Assembly (NCBI GenBank): GCA_964454005.1
Contig: CAYVQE010000120.1
Span: 1-18,783, forward strand
Direction: 5' to 3'
DNA: 18,783 bases
DNA from: CAYVQE01 sp964454005
GTDB lineage: Bacteria; Myxococcota; B64-G9
A program made the translations under genes and the position numbers. This document shows positions 10,598 through 18,783 of this stretch, one piece after another. Numbering within the stretch: position 1 is the first letter of the stretch; every line of letters starts with the position of its first letter. The notes beneath the pieces were generated by a model. The model was given only the letters and a program-made list of their open reading frames with translations, was not told where the DNA came from and did not search any database.

Positions 10598-10631
10598 GCC
10601 GAACATCCCCCGAAGGGCGGGAGAAAAGAGA

Positions 10632-10940
10632 TTACTCGAACACCAGCTCGGCGTCGTTGGCCAGGCCGCAAGCGGCCAGGTCGCCGGCCTGCAGCGCCTG
10701 ACAGGTACAGTCGCCCGAGTCCAGGATCTCCTGGCAGGCATCCTCTTCCTTGGACGACAGATCGAGGTTGCGCTTGGCGGCGCTGATGGAACGCTCGCAG
10801 GCGTTTTCTTTCGATCGGGTGGGCTGGCACTTGCAAACCTTGTTGGCCAGGTCCTTGCAGGCGCTGCCGCAGGCCGCGGCCCCCAGGGACAGGCCGAGCA
10901 GCAGAACGCCGGCGACGAGGATGTGGAGCGCGCGTTTCAT
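10632..10940 (-). CDS. Small cysteine-rich lipoprotein
   Basis: The 102-residue protein has a basic start (MKR), a hydrophobic core at residues 8-19 and a lipobox-like GAAAC, making C24 the probable lipidated residue. The mature part has eight further Cys: C28, C36, C38, C48, C69, C78, C80 and C91. They fall into two similar halves, C-x7-C-x-C-x9-C and C-x8-C-x-C-x10-C, suggesting an internally duplicated, disulfide-bonded fold outside the cytoplasm. No known family was recognised. A strong promoter lies immediately upstream with only 9 nt between the -10 box and ATG. The gene is convergent with the TPR-CHAT gene (34-bp gap) and divergent from the Cys-triplet protein (102-bp gap). Confidence 0.75.
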   Translation of the reverse strand: MKRALHILVAGVLLLGLSLGAAACGSACKDLANKVCKCQPTRSKENACERSISAAKRNLDLSSKEEDACQEILDSGDCTCQALQAGDLAACGLANDAELVFE

Positions 10941-10949
10941 GACAGCCGC

Positions 10950-10978
10950 ATGCTAGGCGGAGGTGGAGCCCTTGTCAA
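10950..10978 (-). promoter_or_regulatory. Promoter of the small lipoprotein, near-leaderless
   Basis: Read on the minus strand, a perfect -35 TTGACA (10978-10973) is followed by a 17-bp spacer and a -10 TAGCAT (10955-10950), then exactly 9 nt before the ATG at 10940. Transcription would begin about 2-3 nt before the start codon, and there is no Shine-Dalgarno. The arrangement matches the ldcA promoter. Confidence 0.6.
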
Positions 10979-11001
10979 GGTCGGTGGATCACGGGCGCGG
11001 C

Positions 11002-11012
11002 GTGTGGCACAC
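11002..11012. promoter_or_regulatory. Small palindrome upstream of the Cys-triplet gene
   Basis: GTGTG-G-CACAC is a perfect 11-bp palindrome 30 bp before the ATG at 11043, in the 102-bp divergent intergenic region. It could be an operator for this gene. It is short enough to be chance. Confidence 0.2.
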
Positions 11013-11042
11013 TGGAGGCCTTCAGCAGGAGGCGGATCGACG

Positions 11043-11459
11043 ATGGACAAACAGGAGTTCCTGCGCGCGCTCAAGGATTTGAAGCAGAGCTACGCCGCGG
11101 CCGAGTCCAACCCGGGCTCCTTCGAGTGCAAGGGCTGTACCCAGTGCACCAGCTGCATGTTCTGCACCGACTGCCGCGGCTGCTACCGCTGCACCCACTG
11201 CCGCGACTGCGAGCAGTGCTCGCACGCCAGCCACAGCCTGCGCAGCCGGCATTGCCACAGCTGCGCCTACTGCATCGACAGCGAAGCCTGCAGCCAGAGC
11301 GCCTATCTGGTGCTGTGCCAGAGCTGCATCGATTGCACCTACTGCTTCGGTTGCGTGGGGCTGGGCAAGAAGGACTTCCACATCCTCAACGAGCCCTACG
11401 ACCGGCAGGAGTACTTCGAGATCACCGAGCGGCTGCGCCGCGCGCTGGGCATCCGCTGA
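11043..11459 (+). CDS. Cysteine-triplet repeat protein
   Basis: This 138-residue protein has 20 Cys, every one at a position equal to 2 modulo 3 between residues 29 and 104. There is an unbroken run of eleven Cys every third residue (29-59), then 71, 74, 77, 83, and 92, 95, 98, 101, 104. Register positions without Cys (62, 65, 68, 80, 86, 89) are Ala, Ser or Leu. A short helical N-terminus (1-20) precedes the repeat. The C-terminus GCVGLGKKDFHILNEPY followed by EYFE-type residues resembles an ending I recall from uncharacterised Cys-rich proteins of candidate-phylum bacteria; myxobacterial relatives are, from memory, often mislabelled CaiB/BaiF. No signal peptide is present. The ribosome site AGGAGG lies about 11 nt before the ATG. 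Function is unknown; metal or Fe-S binding is possible. Confidence 0.85.
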   Translation: MDKQEFLRALKDLKQSYAAAESNPGSFECKGCTQCTSCMFCTDCRGCYRCTHCRDCEQCSHASHSLRSRHCHSCAYCIDSEACSQSAYLVLCQSCIDCTYCFGCVGLGKKDFHILNEPYDRQEYFEITERLRRALGIR

Positions 11460-11464
11460 GCCCG

Positions 11465-11479
11465 CCCGGCGGGGCCGGG
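11465..11479. terminator. Stem-loop between convergent genes
   Basis: CCCGGC and GCCGGG form a perfect 6-bp GC stem around a GGG loop, in the 29-bp gap between the Cys-triplet gene and the convergent flavoprotein gene. No T-run follows on either strand, so intrinsic termination is uncertain. Confidence 0.25.
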
Positions 11480-11488
11480 AGCGCAGCC

Positions 11489-12067
11489 TCAGCCGTGTAT
11501 TTTCTTCAACAACCAAGACAGGTTGCGGCCCAGGTCGGCCATGGTGCGCAGGCCCTCGTCGTCGCGCTCGACCGCGTGGGCCTCACCGCCCTGGCCCAGG
11601 TTCCAGTAGGAGGCGCCGACGATGATCATCTGGCCGATGGTGAAGAAGTGCTGCATGGAATCGAGGGTGTGGACGGCGCCGGCCCGGCGTACCGCCGCCA
11701 CCGCCGCGCCCGGCTTGCGCCGCAGCATGTGATCGTTGGCCCGGGCCACCATGCCGCAGCGTTCGATCAGCGCCTTGAGGATGGCCGAGCAGTCGGCGAA
11801 GTAGACCGGCGAGCCGAGCAGCACGGCGTCGGTGCGGTCCATCCGGGCCAGCAGATCGTTCAGGCCGTCGCTCTCCACGGCACAACGCCGGTTCTTGTTC
11901 TCGAAGCACAGCCGGCAGCCGATGCAACCGCGGAAGGTCTCGTCGGCCAGCGGGATTGACTCGAAGCCGATGTCTTCGCGTTCGAGTTCGATACCCACCC
12001 GGGCCAGCAGATCGGCCGTATTGCCATTGCGCCGGGCGCTACCGTTGAAGGCCACCACCTCGATCAT
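11489..12067 (-). CDS. Iron-sulfur flavoprotein-like NAD(P)H/FMN reductase
   Basis: The 192-residue protein has the flavodoxin-like NADPH-dependent FMN reductase fold: GSARRNGNT (9-17) binds the FMN phosphate, and SPVYFADCSAILKALIER (86-103) is the hallmark flavin-contact segment. Between them lies C48-x2-C51-x2-C54-x7-C62, the compact cysteine motif that binds a 4Fe-4S cluster in the Isf family. Isf proteins transfer electrons and some reduce oxygen or peroxide. It is translationally coupled to the methyltransferase upstream (ATGA overlap) and has a GGAG ribosome site. A redox role near an OsmC peroxiredoxin and Cys-rich proteins is suggestive only. A plain flavodoxin-fold quinone reductase is the alternative if the cluster is absent. 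Confidence 0.88.
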   Translation of the reverse strand: MIEVVAFNGSARRNGNTADLLARVGIELEREDIGFESIPLADETFRGCIGCRLCFENKNRRCAVESDGLNDLLARMDRTDAVLLGSPVYFADCSAILKALIERCGMVARANDHMLRRKPGAAVAAVRRAGAVHTLDSMQHFFTIGQMIIVGASYWNLGQGGEAHAVERDDEGLRTMADLGRNLSWLLKKIHG

Positions 12068-12849
12068 GGCTGCTCCTCTCCCCGCGGTGCGGCTACCGCG
12101 ATCAGGGTCTCGCTCTGGGCGTCGAAAGCTTGCTCGTCGAAACCGCCGTAGCGCGCCACCGCGCGCCAGCCGGCTGCGGCCAGCAAGGCGTCGAGCTGGT
12201 CGGGCAGCAGATAGCGCTGCGGGATGCAGTAGCGGTGCCGGCTGGGGCCGTCGGGTCCTATGATGTGGTAGCTGTACCAGGCGTCGATGCGTTGGGCCGG
12301 CGGATCCCAATCGGCCCGTTCGTAGACCGCGATCCGGCGCTCGCCGTCGGTCATCTGATCCACCGGGTCGGCATCGTCCTGCGCTTCGCAGTCCGCCGGG
12401 GTGAACACGCGGTAGCCGTCCAGCACCAGCCGGCCGCCGCGGGCCAGGTGGTCGCGGGCGGCGCGCAGACAGCTGGTCACCGCGTCGTCGTCGAGCAGGC
12501 AGTACAGGCCGTTGTACGGGATCAGCACCCGGTCGAAGCGCCGGTCCAGGGCGAAGGCGGTCATGTCGGCCTCGATCCAGCACAGCCGGTCGGCCGTCCC
12601 CGCCTCCAGCCCGGCCGCCCGCCGGGCCGCCGCCCGCAGCATGCCCGGGTGGCGATCCAGCCCCACCACCCGGCAGCCGGCCGCGGCCAGGGCGCAGGCG
12701 ATCCGGCCGCTGCCGCAGCCCAGCTCCAGCACCTGTCCAACACCGCGGCAGATCCGGCGGTAGAAGTCCACGTCACCCGGGTTGCCGCAGTGGATCAGAT
12801 CGTAGAGTTCCGGATCGGGCGGGCTGAATCGGTCGTCGTCGTCGGCCAC
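12064..12849 (-). CDS. Class I SAM-dependent methyltransferase
   Basis: This 261-residue protein has a Rossmann methyltransferase core. Motif I is LELGCGSGRI (41-50), followed by VVGLDRHPGML (61-71) carrying the acidic residue that binds the SAM ribose, then IEADMTAF and FDRVLIPYNGLYCLLD. These resemble small-molecule or generic methyltransferases rather than RNA or protein ones. The chosen start is GTG at 12849 (minus strand) with GGGAG about 7 nt upstream; an acidic ADDDD stretch follows. The frame is open far upstream, but that overlaps the divergent beta-helix gene antisense and is not credible. The 3' end overlaps the flavoprotein start by four bases, forming a two-gene operon. The substrate is unknown. 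Confidence 0.88.
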   Translation of the reverse strand: MADDDDRFSPPDPELYDLIHCGNPGDVDFYRRICRGVGQVLELGCGSGRIACALAAAGCRVVGLDRHPGMLRAAARRAAGLEAGTADRLCWIEADMTAFALDRRFDRVLIPYNGLYCLLDDDAVTSCLRAARDHLARGGRLVLDGYRVFTPADCEAQDDADPVDQMTDGERRIAVYERADWDPPAQRIDAWYSYHIIGPDGPSRHRYCIPQRYLLPDQLDALLAAAGWRAVARYGGFDEQAFDAQSETLIAVAAPRGEEQP

Positions 12850-12924
12850 ACGAGCTCCCGTGGTGGTTGCTGGCTCCCCTGTGGTACAACGGGCAAGCGG
12901 GCTCTGCAAGAAGGGATCGTGCTC
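12850..12924. promoter_or_regulatory. Divergent promoter region
   Basis: These 75 bp separate the methyltransferase (-) from the beta-helix lipoprotein (+). They contain the GGGAGC ribosome site of the minus gene (about 12854-12860) and AAGGGA (12911-12916) for the plus gene. TACAAC at 12885-12890 is a possible weak -10 for the plus gene, but no -35 is well spaced. Confidence 0.35.
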
Positions 12925-14511
12925 ATGGCACCAGGCGGATCGAGGACGAGGCGTACTTGCCGACCCGCGGCCTCGCTGATCGGACTGCTGGCCGCCGCAT
13001 CGGTCTTGGCGGTCGGCGCTTGCCAGACCGGCAGCGTGGGGCGGGCGGACGGGGACGCCGGGCAGCACACCGGCGACGGGGCGGTCGATGGTGACGGTGC
13101 AGCGGGCGATGCCGGCGCCGACCCCGGCGGAGACCCGGGCGGCGATCCCGGAGGTGATCCCGGAAGCGATCCCGGGGGTGATCCCGGGGGTGATCCCGGG
13201 GGTGATCTCGGGGGTGATCTCGGGCCTGGCGACTGCGGCGCGGTGACCACTTTCGCCACCGGCTTGCAAGCTGCGCAGCAGCTGCACGTGGCCCCCGACG
13301 GCTCGGATGCACAGGGCGATGGCAGCGCGGCCGCGCCATTCGCCTCCATTCGCCGGGCGGCCGAGGAGGCCGGGCCGGGTACGGCCGTGGTGGTCCACTC
13401 CGGCACCTATTCCGGGGGCCAGTATCTGGCCGATGTGCGCGGCACCGCCGCCGCGCCCATCTGGATAGGAGGCGCGGCCGGCGAGCCGCCACCACGCATC
13501 GAAGGGGGCAGCCAGGCGCTGCAGCTGGTGCGCCCGCGCTACCTGGTGCTGCACGATCTGGAGATAAGGGGCCAAGAACAAAACGGCATCAACTGCGACG
13601 ACGGCGGCGCCTACGGCGACGCCGAGGCGGCCCGCTGGGTGGTGTTCGAGCGCATCGCCGTCCAGGACGTGGGCAGCGGCGGCAACCAGGACTGCTTGAA
13701 GTTGTCCGGACTGAACGATTTCTGGGTGCTCGATTCGCACTTCGCCCGCTGCGGTGGAGGTGGCTCGGGCTCGGGGGTCGACTGCGTCGGCTGCCACCGC
13801 GGCCTGATCGCCGGCTGCCGCTTCGCATCCAACGCCGGCAACGCCATCCAATGCAAGGGCGGCGCCAGCGACATCGACATCCTGCGCAACCGGCTGGACG
13901 ATCCGGGTCAGCGCGGAGTGAACATGGGCGGCTCGACCGGCTTCGACTTCTTCCGGCCGCCGCTGCAGCCCGACGGCCTCAACGCCGAGGCGAGGCGCAT
14001 CCGCGTGCAGGCCAACGTGATCGTCGGCGGCCACGCCGCGGTGGCCTTCGTGGGCTGTGTCGACTGCCTGGCCGCTCACAATACGATCGTCGATCCCGAG
14101 GGTTGGGTTCTGCGCATCCTGCAGGAGACCACCTCCCGCGACGGCTACAGCTTCGCCGCCTGCAGTGAAAATGCCTTCTACAACAACCTGGTCGTCTTCG
14201 ATCGGCAGCGTCTGTCGCAGGCGGTCAACATCGGCCCCGACACGGCGCCGGAGACCTTCTCCTTTTCCCACAACCTGTGGTACGCCCACGACGAACCGGC
14301 GGCCTCGGCCCCGGATCTGCCGGTGGACGAGACCGCGGGGCTGAGCGGGCAGGACCCGCACCTGCTCGATCGCGCGGGCGGAGATTACCACATCGCCCCG
14401 GACAGCCCGGCCGCGCACAGCGGCGCGGCCTTCAACGGCCGCACGCCGGCCGACAACGAAGGCCGCTGCTACGCCGATGCGCCCAGCCGCGGTGCCTATG
14501 CGGTGGATTGA
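12925..14511 (+). CDS. DUF1565 / right-handed beta-helix lipoprotein
   Basis: The 528-residue protein has a signal peptide with arginines near the start, a hydrophobic core (about 17-30) and lipobox VGAC with C33 as the lipidated residue. A low-complexity Asp/Gly linker (about 40-102) includes nine DPGG-type tetrapeptides. Then comes a DUF1565-like start, HVAPDGSDAQGDGS (121-134) with PFASIRRAAEEA, leading into a parallel beta-helix domain of about 350 residues. The end, with DPHLLDR and DYHIAPDSPA, is typical of surface beta-helix proteins. Some of these bind or cleave polysaccharides; no lyase residues were identified. ATG 12925 was preferred over in-frame GTG 12919 because AAGGGA at 12911-12916 is 8 nt from the ATG but only 2 nt from the GTG. 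Confidence 0.88.
   Translation: MAPGGSRTRRTCRPAASLIGLLAAASVLAVGACQTGSVGRADGDAGQHTGDGAVDGDGAAGDAGADPGGDPGGDPGGDPGSDPGGDPGGDPGGDLGGDLGPGDCGAVTTFATGLQAAQQLHVAPDGSDAQGDGSAAAPFASIRRAAEEAGPGTAVVVHSGTYSGGQYLADVRGTAAAPIWIGGAAGEPPPRIEGGSQALQLVRPRYLVLHDLEIRGQEQNGINCDDGGAYGDAEAARWVVFERIAVQDVGSGGNQDCLKLSGLNDFWVLDSHFARCGGGGSGSGVDCVGCHRGLIAGCRFASNAGNAIQCKGGASDIDILRNRLDDPGQRGVNMGGSTGFDFFRPPLQPDGLNAEARRIRVQANVIVGGHAAVAFVGCVDCLAAHNTIVDPEGWVLRILQETTSRDGYSFAACSENAFYNNLVVFDRQRLSQAVNIGPDTAPETFSFSHNLWYAHDEPAASAPDLPVDETAGLSGQDPHLLDRAGGDYHIAPDSPAAHSGAAFNGRTPADNEGRCYADAPSRGAYAVD
13120..13227 (+). repeat. 12-bp minisatellite, nine units
   Basis: Nine in-frame 12-bp units with consensus GATCCCGGGGGT encode DPGG. Units 5-7 (13168-13203) are identical. 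Units 8 and 9 share a CCC to CTC change (Pro to Leu), and unit 9 ends differently. The pattern suggests recent expansion by slippage within the lipoprotein linker. Confidence 0.9.
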
Positions 14512-14966
14512 GCGCTGGAGGCGTAGAGGGTCTGGCCCTCGGCGTCGACCACCTCGACCGCCACCTCGAGCCCGTTGCGCACGCTCTGGGTGACCACGCA
14601 GAAGTCCTCGAACAGCTCCATGCAGCGGCGCATGCGGTCGCGTTGCTCGGCCGGGAAGTCCAGCTGGATCGATACCCGGGCCCCGCCCACCCGCAGCCGA
14701 CCCTGCTCGTTGCGCTGCATCCGGACCGTGGCCCGGGTGATGGCGCCGTCGGGCGCCTGCTTGGCCTTGCGCAGACAGAACAGCAGGCTGGCGGTCAGGC
14801 AGTTGCCGATCGCGGCCGCCAGCACCCGCGAGGCGTTGGGGCCGGCGCCGGCACCCAGCGGCTCGGGCTCGTCCATCAGCAGCTCGTCCAGCCCTTCGCC
14901 GAAGCGCACCCGGAACTGGAAGTCCCGCTCCAGCTCCAGTTCGACGGTCAACTCTTCGGTCGCCAT
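14496..14966 (-). CDS. OsmC/Ohr-type peroxiredoxin
   Basis: This 156-residue protein fits the OsmC family, thiol peroxidases that reduce organic hydroperoxides in the cytoplasm. The expected pair of reactive cysteines is C56 in AAAIGNCLTAS and C123 in DFCVVTQSVRNG; two further Cys (C64 and C115) sit close by. Length matches the family. The ATG at 14966 follows a clear AAGGAG site, and the longer in-frame start upstream has no homology. The 3' end overlaps the beta-helix gene tail to tail by 16 bp. It is divergent from the TS3 gene across 197 bp. YhfA-like members without peroxidase activity are an alternative. Confidence 0.88.
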   Translation of the reverse strand: MATEELTVELELERDFQFRVRFGEGLDELLMDEPEPLGAGAGPNASRVLAAAIGNCLTASLLFCLRKAKQAPDGAITRATVRMQRNEQGRLRVGGARVSIQLDFPAEQRDRMRRCMELFEDFCVVTQSVRNGLEVAVEVVDAEGQTLYASSAQSTA

Positions 14967-15004
14967 GGACAGGCTCCTTTTTCCGGTTTGCCGCTTTCGG
15001 CCCG

Positions 15005-15032
15005 ATGGTAGCACGAACCGTTGCCGTGTACA
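15005..15032 (-). promoter_or_regulatory. Possible OsmC promoter
   Basis: On the minus strand TGTACA (15032-15027) and TACCAT (15010-15005), each four of six consensus bases, are 16 bp apart. A TG lies just before the -10 (TGCTACCAT), as in extended -10 boxes. The predicted leader of about 30 nt would contain the AAGGAG site. Confidence 0.3.
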
Positions 15033-15128
15033 GGCAGGCTCGGATTTTTCAGGGCTTTGCCGTATGCAGGGTTTGGACTGCCAGCCGGCGCCCGCCGTTG
15101 ATGGCGACCGGCGGCGATCGAGGCGGGG

Positions 15129-15142
15129 GTTCCCAGGGGAAC
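15129..15142. promoter_or_regulatory. Palindrome upstream of the TS3 gene, shared with the Ppx gene
   Basis: GTTCCC-AG-GGGAAC is a perfect inverted repeat ending 21 bp before the ATG at 15164, just upstream of the AGGGGAGG ribosome site. It differs by one spacer base from the core of the palindrome at 114-133. Lying between promoter and ribosome site, it could act as a repressor site or in the leader RNA. Confidence 0.45.
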
Positions 15143-15163
15143 TCCGGCCCAAGGGGAGGCGTC

Positions 15164-17839
<2,676 letters not shown>

Positions 17840-17851
17840 TACCCACCGCTT

Positions 17852-17867
17852 GGCGGACCTCGCCGCC
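17852..17867 (+). terminator. Hairpin after the TS3 gene
   Basis: GGCGG and CCGCC pair around ACCTCG 12 bp after the TS3 stop. No T-run follows, so it is a weak terminator candidate. A similar GGCGG/CCGCC hairpin lies at 17919-17934 and overlaps the next promoter. Confidence 0.25.
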
Positions 17868-17925
17868 GGCGCGGCGCATTCGCAGCGACGCTGCTCAATC
17901 GCCGACACCCATGGGAAGGGCGGTT

Positions 17926-17954
17926 TTGTCCGCCGTGGCGATCCGGGGTACATT
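17926..17954 (+). promoter_or_regulatory. Promoter of the response-regulator gene
   Basis: TTGTCC (17926-17931) and TACATT (17949-17954), each four of six consensus bases, are spaced by 17 bp. Transcription would start near 17961, leaving about 30 nt of leader that contains the GGGAGG ribosome site. A GGCGG/CCGCC inverted repeat (17919-17934) overlaps the -35 box and might be an operator. Confidence 0.4.
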
Positions 17955-17990
17955 GCCGGGAGCGGGGTGGATGGGGCCTGGGAGGTTCGG

Positions 17991-18734
17991 ATGGCCGCGG
18001 GCAAGGTCGTGCTGGTGGTCGACGACGACCACACCATCCAGCGCTTCGTCGTCGGCGTGCTGCGCTCGATGGGGCTCAAGGTCCGCACTGCCAGCGACGG
18101 GGTCGAAGCGCTGCAGCAAGTGGTGTCCGGACCGGTCGATCTGATCCTGCTCGACTTCGTCATGCCGCGCATGAACGGCTACCACTTCTGCAAGTCGCTC
18201 GACGAGAAGGGCCTGGCCGAAGGGGTGCCGGTGGTGCTGCTGTCGTCGACCGAGGATCGGGTGGCCGATCGCCTGCGCCAGCACACCCGGGTGGTGGATT
18301 TTCTGCCCAAGCCGGTCAAGGCCGGCCCCCTCAAGGAGGCGGTCCGGCGCCAGCTGGCCGAGTCGCCGCCGGACGCGCCTCCGGCCGCCACCGCCGAGCA
18401 GGACGAAGACGCCGCCTTCGAGGTGGCCTTCGATTTCGGCGGCGAGGACGAGGACGCGACCCCCTCGGGGGAGGCCGCGCCGGCCGGCGATGCCGCCGCC
18501 ACCGCCGAGGGGCTGGAGCCGGTGGGCGAGCAGCCGGCGCCCGCGCCGGCGGCCGCGCAATCGGATCCGCTGGCCGCGCTGCGCGAGCGGCTGCACGGGG
18601 CGCTGGTCGAGCGGCTGGATCGGCTGGCCGGCTGCCAGGACGCCGAGCAGCTGCAGGCCGTCGTGGCCGAAGCGGTCGCGGCGGCCGTCGACGACGCGCT
18701 GCTGGCCGAGCTGATCGACGCCGGCCGGTCGTGA
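17991..18734 (+). CDS. Response regulator with acidic linker and helical C-terminal domain
   Basis: The 247-residue protein opens with a CheY-like receiver domain (about 4-122): acidic D11-D12, phosphoacceptor D55 in LILLDFVMPRMNG, hydroxyl position at S85-S86 in VVLLSSTED, and K107 in LPKPV. A low-complexity Ala/Pro/Glu/Asp linker (about 125-190) follows, then a short helical segment (about 192-245) of alternating Leu/Ala/Glu/Arg with no recognisable DNA-binding or enzymatic motif. It may act by protein contact, as in single-domain regulators of motility or polarity. ATG 17991 follows GGGAGG. No histidine kinase is adjacent in the window. The C-terminal segment was not assigned to a family. 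Confidence 0.88.
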   Translation: MAAGKVVLVVDDDHTIQRFVVGVLRSMGLKVRTASDGVEALQQVVSGPVDLILLDFVMPRMNGYHFCKSLDEKGLAEGVPVVLLSSTEDRVADRLRQHTRVVDFLPKPVKAGPLKEAVRRQLAESPPDAPPAATAEQDEDAAFEVAFDFGGEDEDATPSGEAAPAGDAAATAEGLEPVGEQPAPAPAAAQSDPLAALRERLHGALVERLDRLAGCQDAEQLQAVVAEAVAAAVDDALLAELIDAGRS

Positions 18735-18783
18735 GACACCCTGTGTCAACCCCTAGCAGAATTGGCTGTGGACATGCCGCGTC
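18735..18783. other. Trailing intergenic edge
   Basis: Just after the response-regulator stop, GACAC-CCT-GTGTC (18735-18747) forms a 5-bp inverted repeat. Nothing else is recognised before the window ends. Confidence 0.3.

Noticed and set aside
10598..10631. CCC-TTCG-GGG on the minus strand as a terminator for the lipoprotein gene
   Set aside because: The stem is only three pairs before a mismatch and there is no T-run after it.
11001..11025. TGGCAC as part of a sigma54 promoter for the Cys-triplet gene
   Set aside because: The required TTGC element at the correct spacing is absent; the sequence there is AGGCC.
12850..14418. Upstream extension of the methyltransferase frame to about 784 codons
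   Set aside because: It would be antisense to the beta-helix lipoprotein, which has a clear signal peptide and domain. A GTG with a ribosome site at 12849 explains the start.

Overview
The window is very GC-rich, densely coded bacterial DNA. A C-terminal Gly-Cys-rich/hydrophobic/Arg tail of the MYXO-CTERM type on a thrombospondin type 3 repeat protein, Asp/Gly-linker lipoproteins and a TPR-CHAT protein all point to Myxococcota or a close relative among the former Deltaproteobacteria. No RNA gene, CRISPR array or insertion sequence was found, and no gene-free stretch exceeds 300 bases.

Positions 1-10597 hold seven genes on the + strand with gaps of at most 45 bases, several joined by 1-4 base overlaps. 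In order: a Ppx/GppA phosphatase; an LD-carboxypeptidase (S66); a serine hydrolase of the beta-lactamase fold (S12); Mpl, the muropeptide ligase; a membrane-anchored alpha/beta hydrolase; an M20 metallo-amidohydrolase; and a 1211-residue secreted TPR-CHAT protein. LdcA and Mpl are consecutive steps of peptidoglycan recycling (tetrapeptide to tripeptide, then tripeptide onto UDP-MurNAc), so the core reads as a cell-wall salvage operon. The S12 and M20 enzymes may trim peptides for it. The terminal TPR-CHAT gene is the surprising member.

Positions 10632-12849 are a cysteine-rich stretch: a small lipoprotein with nine Cys (- strand), a divergently placed 138-residue protein in which all 20 Cys fall on one strict three-residue register (+), then a convergent - strand pair encoding a SAM methyltransferase and an iron-sulfur flavoprotein-like reductase joined by a 4-base overlap.

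Positions 12925-17839 encode surface proteins: a DUF1565/parallel beta-helix lipoprotein carrying a 12-bp minisatellite, an OsmC-type peroxiredoxin overlapping it tail to tail, and the TS3-repeat protein with its sorting tail. The window ends with a response regulator that has no DNA-binding domain.

Two regulatory patterns stand out. A 14-bp palindrome (GTTCCC-AN-GGGAAC) occurs just upstream of both the Ppx gene and the TS3 gene. Two strong sigma70-like promoters (at the LD-carboxypeptidase and at the small lipoprotein) have their -10 box ending exactly 9 nt before the ATG, with no Shine-Dalgarno, which predicts near-leaderless transcripts.
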